DNA from: Ecdyonurus torrentis
Taxonomy: Eukaryota > Arthropoda > Insecta > Ephemeroptera > Heptageniidae
Direction of reading: 5' to 3'
DNA length: 64,000 bases
NCBI GenBank assembly: GCA_949318235.1
Contig: CASGGR010000035.1
Span: 1 to 64,000 of the forward strand
Both the position numbers and the translations under genes were made by a program. Of the stretch, positions 34,937 through 47,117 are shown piece by piece; position 1 is the first letter of the stretch, and every line of letters starts with the position of its first letter. The notes beneath the pieces were generated by a model. It made no database searches. It saw nothing but the letters and a program-made list of their open reading frames with translations, and was not told the origin of the DNA.

Positions 34937-35961
34937 ACTTGATTACATGAACTTTTGTTTACAGAATAAAAACTCGATTATCTCAAAAACTAAGAGTGTT
35001 AAAATTTTTTAAGTAGCACCATTAGATTCTGCGCATTTTTTCACATAAGAATCACTTCTCATTCACTTGATTACATGAACTTTTGTTTACAGAATAAAAA
35101 CTCGATTATCTCAAAAACTATAAGTGTTAAAATTTTTTAAGTAGCACCATTGAATTCTGCGCATTTTTTCACATAAGAATCACTTCTCATTTACTTGATT
35201 ACATGAACTTTTGTTTACAGTATAAAAACTCGATTATCTCAAAAACTATAAGAGTTAAATTTTTTTAATTAGCACCATTGAATTCTGCGCATTTTTTCAT
35301 ATAAGAATTACTCCTCATTTACTTGATTACATGAACTTTTGTTTACAGTATAAAAACTCGATTATCTCAAAAACTATAAGAGTTAAATTTTTTTAAGTAG
35401 CACCATTGGATTTGGCACATTTTTTCACATAAGAATCACTCCTTATTTACTTGATTACATGAACTTTTGTTTACAGATTAAAAACTCGATTATTTCAAAA
35501 ACTGTAAGTGTTAAAATTTTTTAAGTAGCACCATTGAATTCTGCGCATTTTTTTTACATAAGAATCACTCCTTATTTACTTGATTACATGAACTTTTGTT
35601 TACAGATTAAAAACTCGATTATCTCAAAAACTATAAGAGTTAAATTTTTTTAAGTAGCACCATTGGATTTGGCGCAATTTTTCACATAAGAATCACTCCT
35701 TATTTACTTGATTACATGAACTTTTGTTTTCAGATTAAAAACTCGATTATCTCAAAAACTATAAGAGTTAAATTTTTTTAAGTAGCACCATTGGATTTGG
35801 CACATTTTTTCACATAAGAATCACTCCTTATTTACTTGATTACATGAACTTTTGTTTACAGTATAAAAACTCGATTATCTCAAAAACTATTAGAGTTAAA
35901 ATTTTTTAAGTAGCACCATTAGATTCTGCGCATTTTTTCACATAAGAATCACTTCTCATTC
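34937..35961 (+). repeat. 8-monomer higher-order repeat, copy 2 (forward)
   Basis: Repeats copy 1 monomer for monomer at an offset of 1025 bp, including rare variants such as ACTATTAGAG, CTGTAAGTG and the TTTTCAGATT monomer. A direct tandem duplication. Confidence 0.85.
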
Positions 35962-37627
35962 ACTTGATTACATGAACTTTTGTTTACAGAATAAAAACTC
36001 GATTATCTCAAAAACTAAGAGTGTTAAAATTTTTTAAGTAGCACCATTAGATTCTGCGCATTTTTTCACATAAGAATCACTTCTCATTTACTTGATTACA
36101 TGAACTTTTGTTTACAGTATAAAAACTCGATTATCTCAAAAACTATAAGAGTTAAAATTTTTTAATTAGCACCATTAGCTTCGCCGCATTTTTTCACATA
36201 AGAATTAGTCCTTATTTACTAGATTACATGAACTTTTGTTTACAGATTAAAAACTCGATTATCTCAAAAACTATAAGAGTTAAAATTTTTTTAATTAGCA
36301 CCATTGGATTCTGCGCATTTTTTCACATAAGAATCACTCCTCATTTACTTGATTACATGAACTTTTGTTTACAGAATAAAAACTCAATTATCTCAAAAAC
36401 TATACGTGTTAAAATTTTTTAAGTAGCACCATTGAATTCTGCGCATTTTTTCACATAAGAATCACTCCTCATTTACTTGATTACATTGACTTTTGTTTAC
36501 AGTATAAAAACTCGATTATCTCAAAAACTATAAGAATTAAATTTTTTTTAATTAGCACCATTAGATTCGCCGCATTTTTTCACATAAGAATCACTCCTTA
36601 TTTACTTGATTACATGAACTTTTGTTTACAGATTAAAAACTCGATTATTTCAAAAACTATAAGAGTTAAATTTTTTTAAGTAGCACCATTGGATTTGGCA
36701 CATTTTTTCACATAAGAATCACTCCTTATTTACTTGATTACATGAACTTTTGTTTACAGATTAAAAACTCGATTATTTCAAAAACTGTAAGTGTTAAAAT
36801 TTTTTAAGTAGCACCATTGAATTCTGCGCATTTTTTTACATAAGAATCACTCCTTATTTACTTGATTACATGAACTTTTGTTTACAGATTAAAAACTCGA
36901 TTATCTCAAAAACTATAAGAGTTAAATTTTTTTAAGTAGCACCATTGGATTTGGCGCAATTTTTCACATAAGAATCACTCCTTATTTACTTGATTACATG
37001 AACTTTTGTTTTCAGATTAAAAACTCGATTATCTCAAAAACTATAAGAGTTAAATTTTTTTAAGTAGCACCATTGGATTTGGCACATTTTTTCACATAAG
37101 AATCACTCCTTATTTACTTGATTACATGAACTTTTGTTTACAGTATAAAAACTCGATTATCTCAAAAACTATTAGAGTTAAAATTTTTTAAGTAGCACCA
37201 TTAGATTCTGCGCATTTTTTCACATAAGAATCACTTCTCATTCACTTGATTACATGAACTTTTGTTTACAGAATAAAAACTCGATTATCTCAAAAACTAT
37301 AAGTGTTAAAATTTTTTAAGTAGCACCATTGAATTCTGCGCATTTTTTCACATAAGAATCACTTCTCATTTACTTGATTACATGAACTTTTGTTTACAGT
37401 ATAAAAACTCGATTATCTCAAAAACTATAAGAGTTAAATTTTTTTAATTAGCACCATTAGATTCGCCGCATTTTTTCACATAAGAATCACTCCTTATTTA
37501 CTTGATTACATGAACTTTTGTTTACAGATTAAAAACTCGATTATTTCAAAAACTATAAGAGTTAAATTTTTTTAAGTAGCACCATTGGATTTGGCGCATT
37601 TTTTCACATAAGAATCACTCCTCATTT

Positions 37628-38631
37628 ACTTGATTACATGAACTTTTGTTTACAGAATAAAAACTCGATTATCTCAAAAACTAAGAGTGTTAAAATTTTT
37701 TAAGTAGCACCATTGAATTCTGCGCATTTTTTTACATAAGAATCACTCCTTATTTACTTGATTACATGAACTTTTGTTTACAGATTAAAAACTCGATTAT
37801 CTCAAAAACTATAAGTGTTAAAATTTTTTAAGTAGCACCATTGAATTCTGCGCATTTTTTCACATAAGAATCACTCCTCATTTACTTGATTACATGAACT
37901 TTTGTTTACAGAATAAAAACTCGATTATCTCAAAAACTAAGAGTGTTAAAATTTTTTAAGTAGCACCATTAGATTCTGCGCATTTTTTCACATAAGAATC
38001 ACTTCTCATTCACTTGATTACATGAACTTTTGTTTACAGAATAAAAACTCGATTATCTCAAAAACTATAAGTGTTAAAATTTTTTAAGTAGCACCATTGA
38101 ATTCTGCGCATTTTTTCACATAAGAATCACTTCTCATTTACATGATTACATGAACTTTTGTTTACAGTATAAAAACTCGATTATCTCAAAAACTATAAGA
38201 GTTAAATTTTTTTAATTAGCACCATTGAATTCTGCGCATTTTTTCATATAAGAATTACTCCTCATTTACTTGATTACATGAACTTTTGTTTACAGTATAA
38301 AAACTCGATTATCTCAAAAACTATAAGAGTTAAATTTTTTTAAGTAGCACCATTGGATTTGGCACATTTTTTCACATAAGAATCACTCCTTATTTACTTG
38401 ATTACATGAACTTTTGTTTACAGATTAAAAACTCGATTATTTCAAAAACTGTAAGTGTTAAAATTTTTTAAGTAGCACCATTGAATTCTGCGCATTTTTT
38501 TTACATAAGAATCACTCCTTATTTACTTGATTACATGAACTTTTGTTTACAGATTAAAAACTCGATTATCTCAAAAACTATAAGAGTTAAATTTTTTTAA
38601 GTAGCACCATTGGATTTGGCGCAATTTTTCA
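37628..38631 (+). repeat. Second copy of the start of the forward satellite block
   Basis: Matches 33656-34659 at an offset of 3972 bp (31 monomers) with very few changes, such as ACATGATTAC for ACTTGATTAC near 38150. It shows a ~4-kb super-period in the forward block, cut short by the inversion. Confidence 0.8.
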
Positions 38632-38650
38632 ATTTGCGCAGAATTCAATG
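38610..38650. other. Satellite inversion junction
   Basis: Forward monomer sequence runs to GGCGCAATTTTTCA (ending about 38631). It is followed at once by ATTTGCGCAGAATTC, which is the reverse orientation of the monomer. The arms GCGCAA and TTGCGC pair around TTTTTCAAT, and beyond them the flanks are near-complementary monomers, so the switch falls at the equivalent site in both. No foreign sequence lies between them. Confidence 0.93.
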
Positions 38651-40202
38651 GTGCTACTCAAAAAATTTTAACACTTATAGTTTTTGAGATAATCGAGTTT
38701 TTATTCTGTAAACAAAAGTTCATGTAATCAAGTGAATGAGAAGTGATTCTTATGTGAAAAAATGCGCAGAATCCAATGGTGCTACTTAAAAAATTTTAAC
38801 TCTAATAGTTTTTGAGATAATCGAGTTTTTATACTGTAAACAAAAGTTCATGTAATCAAGTAAATAAGGAGTGATTCTTATGTGAAAAAATGTGCCAAAT
38901 CCAATGGTGCTACTTAAAAAAATTTAACTCTTATAGTTTTTGAGATAATCGAGTTTTTAATCTGAAAACAAAAGTTCATGTAATCAAGTAAATAAGGAGT
39001 GATTCTTATGTGAAAAATTGCGCCAAATCCAATGGTGCTACTTAAAAAAATTTAACTCTTATAGTTTTTGAGATAATCGAGTTTTTAATCTGTAAACAAA
39101 AGTTCATGTAATCAAGTAAATAAGGAGTGATTCTTATGTAAAAAAATGCGCAGAATTCAATGGTGCTACTTAAAAAATTTTAACACTTACAGTTTTTGAG
39201 ATAATCGAGTTTTTAATCTGTAAACAAAAGTTCATGTAATCAAGTAAATAAGGAGTGATTCTTATGTAAAAAAATGCGCAGAATTCAATGGTGCTACTTA
39301 AAAAATTTTAACACTCATAGTTTTTGAGATAATCGAGTTTTTATTCTGTAAACAAAAGTTCATGTAATCAAGTAAATAAGGAGTGATTCTTATGTAAAAA
39401 AATGCGCAGAATTCAATGGTGCTACTTAAAAAATTTTAACACTTACAGTTTTTGAGATAATCGAGTTTTTAATCTGTAAACAAAAGTTCATGTAATCAAG
39501 TAAATAAGGAGTGATTCTTATGTGAAAAAATGCGGCGAAGCTAATGGTGCTAATTAAAAAATTTTAACTCTTAGAGTTTTTGAGATAATCGAGGTTTTAA
39601 TCTGTAAACAAAAGTTCATGTAATCAAGTAAATAAAAAGTGATTCTTATGTGAAAAAATGCGCCAAATCCAATGGTGCTACTTAAAAAATTTTAACACTT
39701 ACAGTTTTTGAGATAATCGAGTTTTTAATCTGTAAACAAAAGTTCATGTAATCAAGTAAATAAGGAGTGATTCTAATGTAAAAAAATGCGCAGAATTCAA
39801 TGGTGCTACTTAAAAAATTTTAACACTCTTAGTTTTTGAGATAATCGAGTTTTTATTCTGTAAACAAAAGTTCATGTAATCAAGTAAATGAGGAGTGATT
39901 CTTATGTGAAAAAATGTGCCAAATCCAATGGTGCTACTTAAAAAAATTTAACTCTTATAGTTTTTGAGATAATCGAGTTTTTAATCTGAAAACAAAAGTT
40001 CATGTAATCAAGTAAATAAGGAGTGATTCTTATGTGAAAAATTGCGCCAAATCCAATGGTGCTACTTAAAAAAATTTAACTCTTATAGTTTTTGAGATAA
40101 TCGAGTTTTTAATCTGTAAACAAAAGTTCATGTAATCAAGTAAATAAGGAGTGATTCTTATGTAAAAAAATGCGCAGAATTCAATGGTGCTACTTAAAAA
40201 AT

Positions 40203-41611
40203 TTTAACTCTAATAGTTTTTGAGATAATCGAGTTTTTATACTGTAAACAAAAGTTCATGTAATCAAGTAAATAAGGAGTGATTCTTATGTGAAAAAATG
40301 TGCCAAATCCAATGGTGCTACTTAAAAAAATTTAACTCTTATAGTTTTTGAGATAATCGAGTTTTTAATCTGAAAACAAAAGTTCATGTAATCAAGTAAA
40401 TAAGGAGTGATTCTTATGTGAAAAATTGCGCCAAATCCAATGGTGCTACTTAAAAAAATTTAACTCTTATAGTTTTTGAGATAATCGAGTTTTTAATCTG
40501 TAAACAAAAGTTCATGTAATCAAGTAAATAAGGAGTGATTCTTATGTAAAAAAATGCGCAGAATTCAATGGTGCTACTTAAAAAATTTTAACACTTACAG
40601 TTTTTGAGATAATCGAGTTTTTAATCTGTAAACAAAAGTTCATGTAATCAAGTAAATAAGGAGTGATTCTTATGTAAAAAAATGCGCAGAATTCAATGGT
40701 GCTACCTAAAAAATTTTAACACTCATAGTTTTTGAGATAATCGAGTTTTTATTCTGTAAACAAAAGTTCATGTAATCAAGAAAATGAGGAGTTATTCTTA
40801 TGTGAAAAAATGCGCAGAATCCAATGGTGCTAATTAAAAAAATTTTAACTCTTATAGTTTTTGAGATAATCGAGTTTTTAATCTGTAAACAAAAGTTCAT
40901 GTAATCAAGTAAATAAGGAGTGATTCTTATGTGAAAAATTGCGCCAAATCCAATGGTGCTACTTAAAAAAATTTAACTCTTATAGTTTTTGAGATAATCG
41001 AGTTTTTAATCTGTAAACAAAAGTTCATGTAATCAAGTAAATAAGGAGTGATTCTTATGTAAAAAAATGCGCAGAATTCAATGGTGCTACTTAAAAAATT
41101 TTAACACTTATAGTTTTTGAGATAATCGAGTTTTTATTCTGTAAACAAAAGTTCATGTAATCAAGTGAATGAGAAGTGATTCTTATGTGAAAAAATGCGC
41201 AGAATCTAATGGTGCTACTTAAAAAATTGTAACTCTAATAGTTTTCGAGATAATCGAGTTTTTATACTGTAAACAAAAGTTCATGTAATCAAGTAAATAA
41301 GGAGTGATTCTTATGTGAAAAAATGTGCCAAATCCAATGGTGCTACTTAAAAAAATTTAACTCTTATAGTTTTTGAGATAATCGAGTTTTTATACTGTAA
41401 ACAAAAGTTCATGTAATCAAGTAAATGAGGAGTAATTCTTATATGAAAAAATGCGCAGAATTCAATGGTGCTAATTAAAAAAATTTAACTCTTATAGTTT
41501 TTGAGATAATCGAGTTTTTATACTGTAAACAAAAGTTCATGTAATCAAGTAAATGAGAATTGATTCTTATGTGAAAAAATGGGCAGAATTCAATGGTGCT
41601 ACTTAAAAAAT
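40203..41611 (-). repeat. 11-monomer higher-order repeat, copy 1
   Basis: About 1409 bp, marked by a run of rare variants: CTACCTAAAAAATTTT, CAAGAAAATGAGGAGTTATTC, AAATTGTAACTCTAATAG, TTTTCGAGATAATC and AATGGGCAGAATTC. The same marker series recurs in copies 2 and 3. Boundaries are approximate. Confidence 0.8.
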
Positions 41612-43019
41612 TTTAACACTTATAGTTTTTGAGATAATCGAGTTTTTATTCTGTAAACAAAAGTTCATGTAATCAAGTGAATGAGAAGTGATTCTTATGT
41701 GAAAAAATGCGCAGAATCTAATGGTGCTACTTAAAAAATTTTAACACTCTTAGTTTTTGAGATAATCGAGTTTTTATTCTGTAAACAAAAGTTCATGTAA
41801 TCAAGTAAATGAGGAGTGATTCTTATGTGAAAAAATGCGCAGAATTCAATGGTGCTACTTAAAAAATTTTAACTCTAATAGTTTTTGAGATAATCGAGTT
41901 TTTATACTGTAAACAAAAGTTCATGTAATCAAGTAAATAAGGAGTGATTCTTATGTGAAAAAATGTGCCAAATCCAATGGTGCTACTTAAAAAAATTTAA
42001 CTCTTATAGTTTTTGAGATAATCGAGTTTTTAATCTGAAAACAAAAGTTCATGTAATCAAGTAAATAAGGAGTGATTCTTATGTAAAAAAATGCGCAGAA
42101 TTCAATGGTGCTACTTAAAAAATTTTAACACTCATAGTTTTTGAGATAATCGAGTTTTTATTCTGTAAACAAAAGTTCATGTAATCAAGTAAATAAGGAG
42201 TGATTCTTATGTAAAAAAATGCGCAGAATTCAATGGTGCTACTTAAAAAATTTTAACACTTACAGTTTTTGAGATAATCGAGTTTTTAATCTGTAAACAA
42301 AAGTTCATGTAATCAAGTAAATAAGGAGTGATTCTTATGTGAAAAAATGCGGCGAAGCTAATGGTGCTAATTAAAAAATTTTAACTCTTAGAGTTTTTGA
42401 GATAATCGAGGTTTTAATCTGTAAACAAAAGTTCATGTAATCAAGTAAATAAAAAGTGATTCTTATGTGAAAAAATGCGCCAAATCCAATGGTGCTACTT
42501 AAAAAATTTTAACACTTACAGTTTTTGAGATAATCGAGTTTTTAATCTGTAAACAAAAGTTCATGTAATCAAGTAAATAAGGAGTGATTCTAATGTAAAA
42601 AAATGCGCAGAATTCAATGGTGCTACTTAAAAAATTTTAACACTCTTAGTTTTTGAGATAATCGAGTTTTTATTCTGTAAACAAAAGTTCATGTAATCAA
42701 GTAAATGAGGAGTGATTCTTATGTGAAAAAATGTGCCAAATCCAATGGTGCTACTTAAAAAAATTTAACTCTTATAGTTTTTGAGATAATCGAGTTTTTA
42801 ATCTGAAAACAAAAGTTCATGTAATCAAGTAAATAAGGAGTGATTCTTATGTGAAAAATTGCGCCAAATCCAATGGTGCTACTTAAAAAAATTTAACTCT
42901 TATAGTTTTTGAGATAATCGAGTTTTTAATCTGTAAACAAAAGTTCATGTAATCAAGTAAATAAGGAGTGATTCTTATGTAAAAAAATGCGCAGAATTCA
43001 ATGGTGCTACTTAAAAAAT

Positions 43020-44428
43020 TTTAACTCTAATAGTTTTTGAGATAATCGAGTTTTTATACTGTAAACAAAAGTTCATGTAATCAAGTAAATAAGGAGTGAT
43101 TCTTATGTGAAAAAATGTGCCAAATCCAATGGTGCTACTTAAAAAAATTTAACTCTTATAGTTTTTGAGATAATCGAGTTTTTAATCTGAAAACAAAAGT
43201 TCATGTAATCAAGTAAATAAGGAGTGATTCTTATGTGAAAAATTGCGCCAAATCCAATGGTGCTACTTAAAAAAATTTAACTCTTATAGTTTTTGAGATA
43301 ATCGAGTTTTTAATCTGTAAACAAAAGTTCATGTAATCAAGTAAATAAGGAGTGATTCTTATGTAAAAAAATGCGCAGAATTCAATGGTGCTACTTAAAA
43401 AATTTTAACACTTACAGTTTTTGAGATAATCGAGTTTTTAATCTGTAAACAAAAGTTCATGTAATCAAGTAAATAAGGAGTGATTCTTATGTAAAAAAAT
43501 GCGCAGAATTCAATGGTGCTACCTAAAAAATTTTAACACTCATAGTTTTTGAGATAATCGAGTTTTTATTCTGTAAACAAAAGTTCATGTAATCAAGAAA
43601 ATGAGGAGTTATTCTTATGTGAAAAAATGCGCAGAATCCAATGGTGCTAATTAAAAAAATTTTAACTCTTATAGTTTTTGAGATAATCGAGTTTTTAATC
43701 TGTAAACAAAAGTTCATGTAATCAAGTAAATAAGGAGTGATTCTTATGTGAAAAATTGCGCCAAATCCAATGGTGCTACTTAAAAAAATTTAACTCTTAT
43801 AGTTTTTGAGATAATCGAGTTTTTAATCTGTAAACAAAAGTTCATGTAATCAAGTAAATAAGGAGTGATTCTTATGTAAAAAAATGCGCAGAATTCAATG
43901 GTGCTACTTAAAAAATTTTAACACTTATAGTTTTTGAGATAATCGAGTTTTTATTCTGTAAACAAAAGTTCATGTAATCAAGTGAATGAGAAGTGATTCT
44001 TATGTGAAAAAATGCGCAGAATCTAATGGTGCTACTTAAAAAATTGTAACTCTAATAGTTTTCGAGATAATCGAGTTTTTATACTGTAAACAAAAGTTCA
44101 TGTAATCAAGTAAATAAGGAGTGATTCTTATGTGAAAAAATGTGCCAAATCCAATGGTGCTACTTAAAAAAATTTAACTCTTATAGTTTTTGAGATAATC
44201 GAGTTTTTATACTGTAAACAAAAGTTCATGTAATCAAGTAAATGAGGAGTAATTCTTATATGAAAAAATGCGCAGAATTCAATGGTGCTAATTAAAAAAA
44301 TTTAACTCTTATAGTTTTTGAGATAATCGAGTTTTTATACTGTAAACAAAAGTTCATGTAATCAAGTAAATGAGAATTGATTCTTATGTGAAAAAATGGG
44401 CAGAATTCAATGGTGCTACTTAAAAAAT
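43020..44428 (-). repeat. 11-monomer higher-order repeat, copy 2
   Basis: Same marker series as copy 1 at an offset of 2817 bp (22 monomers). The match with the copy-1 region extends left: about 39235-41611 corresponds to about 42052-44428, including the unique TCGAGGTTTTAATC variant. Confidence 0.8.
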
Positions 44429-45837
44429 TTTAACTCTAATAGTTTTTGAGATAATCGAGTTTTTATACTGTAAACAAAAGTTCATGTAATCAAGTAAATA
44501 AGGAGTGATTCTTATGTGAAAAAATGTGCCAAATCCAATGGTGCTACTTAAAAAAATTTAACTCTTATAGTTTTTGAGATAATCGAGTTTTTAATCTGAA
44601 AACAAAAGTTCATGTAATCAAGTAAATAAGGAGTGATTCTTATGTGAAAAATTGCGCCAAATCCAATGGTGCTACTTAAAAAAATTTAACTCTTATAGTT
44701 TTTGAGATAATCGAGTTTTTAATCTGTAAACAAAAGTTCATGTAATCAAGTAAATAAGGAGTGATTCTTATGTAAAAAAATGCGCAGAATTCAATGGTGC
44801 TACTTAAAAAATTTTAACACTTACAGTTTTTGAGATAATCGAGTTTTTAATCTGTAAACAAAAGTTCATGTAATCAAGTAAATAAGGAGTGATTCTTATG
44901 TAAAAAAATGCGCAGAATTCAATGGTGCTACCTAAAAAATTTTAACACTCATAGTTTTTGAGATAATCGAGTTTTTATTCTGTAAACAAAAGTTCATGTA
45001 ATCAAGAAAATGAGGAGTTATTCTTATGTGAAAAAATGCGCAGAATCCAATGGTGCTAATTAAAAAAATTTTAACTCTTATAGTTTTTGAGATAATCGAG
45101 TTTTTAATCTGTAAACAAAAGTTCATGTAATCAAGTAAATAAGGAGTGATTCTTATGTGAAAAATTGCGCCAAATCCAATGGTGCTACTTAAAAAAATTT
45201 AACTCTTATAGTTTTTGAGATAATCGAGTTTTTAATCTGTAAACAAAAGTTCATGTAATCAAGTAAATAAGGAGTGATTCTTATGTAAAAAAATGCGCAG
45301 AATTCAATGGTGCTACTTAAAAAATTTTAACACTTATAGTTTTTGAGATAATCGAGTTTTTATTCTGTAAACAAAAGTTCATGTAATCAAGTGAATGAGA
45401 AGTGATTCTTATGTGAAAAAATGCGCAGAATCTAATGGTGCTACTTAAAAAATTGTAACTCTAATAGTTTTCGAGATAATCGAGTTTTTATACTGTAAAC
45501 AAAAGTTCATGTAATCAAGTAAATAAGGAGTGATTCTTATGTGAAAAAATGTGCCAAATCCAATGGTGCTACTTAAAAAAATTTAACTCTTATAGTTTTT
45601 GAGATAATCGAGTTTTTATACTGTAAACAAAAGTTCATGTAATCAAGTAAATGAGGAGTAATTCTTATATGAAAAAATGCGCAGAATTCAATGGTGCTAA
45701 TTAAAAAAATTTAACTCTTATAGTTTTTGAGATAATCGAGTTTTTATACTGTAAACAAAAGTTCATGTAATCAAGTAAATGAGAATTGATTCTTATGTGA
45801 AAAAATGGGCAGAATTCAATGGTGCTACTTAAAAAAT
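44429..45837 (-). repeat. 11-monomer higher-order repeat, copy 3
   Basis: Directly follows copy 2 at an offset of 1409 bp. After it the sequence resumes with what follows copy 1 at 41612, as expected if copies were inserted by unequal exchange. Confidence 0.8.
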
Positions 45838-47117
45838 TTTAACACTTATAGTTTTTGAGATAATCGAGTTTTTATTCTGTAAACAAAAGTTCATGTAATC
45901 AAGTGAATGAGAAGTGATTCTTATGTGAAAAAATGCGCAGAATCTAATGGTGCTACTTAAAAAATTTTAACACTCTTAGTTTTTGAGATAATCGAGTTTT
46001 TATTCTGTAAACAAAAGTTCATGTAATCAAGTAAATGAGGAGTGATTCTTATGTGAAAAAATGCGCAGAATTCAATGGTGCTACTTAAAAAATTTTAACA
46101 CTTATAGTTTTTGAGATAATCGAGTTTTTAATCTGTAAACAAAAGTTCATGTAATCAAGTAAATAAGGAGTGATTCTTATGTAAAAAAATGCGCAGAATT
46201 CAATGGTGCTACTTAAAAAATTTTAACACTCTTAGTTTTTGAGATAATCGAGTTTTTATTCTGTAAACAAAAGTTCATGTAATCAAGTAAATGAGGAGTG
46301 ATTCTTATGTGAAAAAATGCGCCAAATCCAATGGTGCTACTTAAAAAAATTTAACTCTTATAGTTTTTGAAATAATCGAGTTTTTATTCTGTAAACAAAA
46401 GTTCATGTAATCAAGTAAATGAGAATTGATTCTTATGTGAAAAAATGGGCAGAATTCAATGGTGCTACTTAAAAAATTTTAACAATTATAGTTTTTGAGA
46501 TAATCGAGTTTTTATTCTGTAAACAAAAGTTCATGTAATCAAGTGAATGAGAAGTGATTCTTATGTGAAAAAATGCGCAGAATCTAATGGTGCTACTTAA
46601 AAAATTTTAACACTCTTAGTTTTTGAGATAATCGAGTTTTTATTCTGTAAACAAAAGTTCATGTAATCAAGTAAATGAGGAGTGATTCTTATGTGAAAAA
46701 ATGCGCAGAATTCAATGGTGCTACTTAAAAAATTTTAACACTTATAGTTTTTGAGATAATCGAGTTTTTAATCTGTAAACAAAAGTTCATGTAATCAAGT
46801 AAATAAGGAGTGATTCTTATGTAAAAAAATGCGCAGAATTCAATGGTGCTACTTAAAAAATTTTAACACTCTTAGTTTTTGAGATAATCGAGTTTTTATT
46901 CTGTAAACAAAAGTTCATGTAATCAAGTAAATGAGGAGTGATTCTTATGTGAAAAAATGCGCCAAATCCAATGGTGCTACTTAAAAAAATTTAACTCTTA
47001 TAGTTTTTGAAATAATCGAGTTTTTAATCTGTAAACAAAAGTTCATGTAATCAAGTAAATAAGGAGTGATTCTTATGTGAAAAAATGCGGCGAATCTAAT
47101 GGTGCTAATTAAAAAAT
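45838..47117 (-). repeat. Tandem 5-monomer repeat, two copies
   Basis: Two ~640-bp blocks (about 45838-46477 and 46478-47117) share monomer order. A single marker change, AACAATTATAG in the second against AACACTTATAG in the first, tells them apart. Confidence 0.7.

Larger units (their letters stand above)
33656..38631 (+). repeat. 128-bp satellite array, forward orientation (~39 monomers)
   Basis: ACTTGATTACATGAAC recurs every 128 bp (33656, 33784, 33912 and onward). Monomers are AT-rich, contain CTCGATTATCTCAAAAACTA and GCACCATT, and differ mainly in the segment after GCACCATT: GAATTCTGCGC, GGATTTGGCGC, GGATTTGGCAC, AGATTCTGCGC, AGATTCGCCGC or GGATTCTGCGC. Many monomers carry an EcoRI site (GAATTC). 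No gene is present; 64-codon frames span about 1.5 monomers and are by-products of the repeat. Confidence 0.97.

Noticed and set aside
36228..36422. 64-codon frames recurring in the satellite (also at 40706, 43523, 51720 and others)
   Set aside because: They span one and a half monomers and appear only where two particular monomer types are adjacent and their stops are out of frame. They are low-complexity translations of AT-rich repeat.
38610..38650. Terminal inverted repeat of a transposon
   Set aside because: The inverted arms are ordinary satellite monomers. There is no transposase frame, no target-site duplication and no unique interior.
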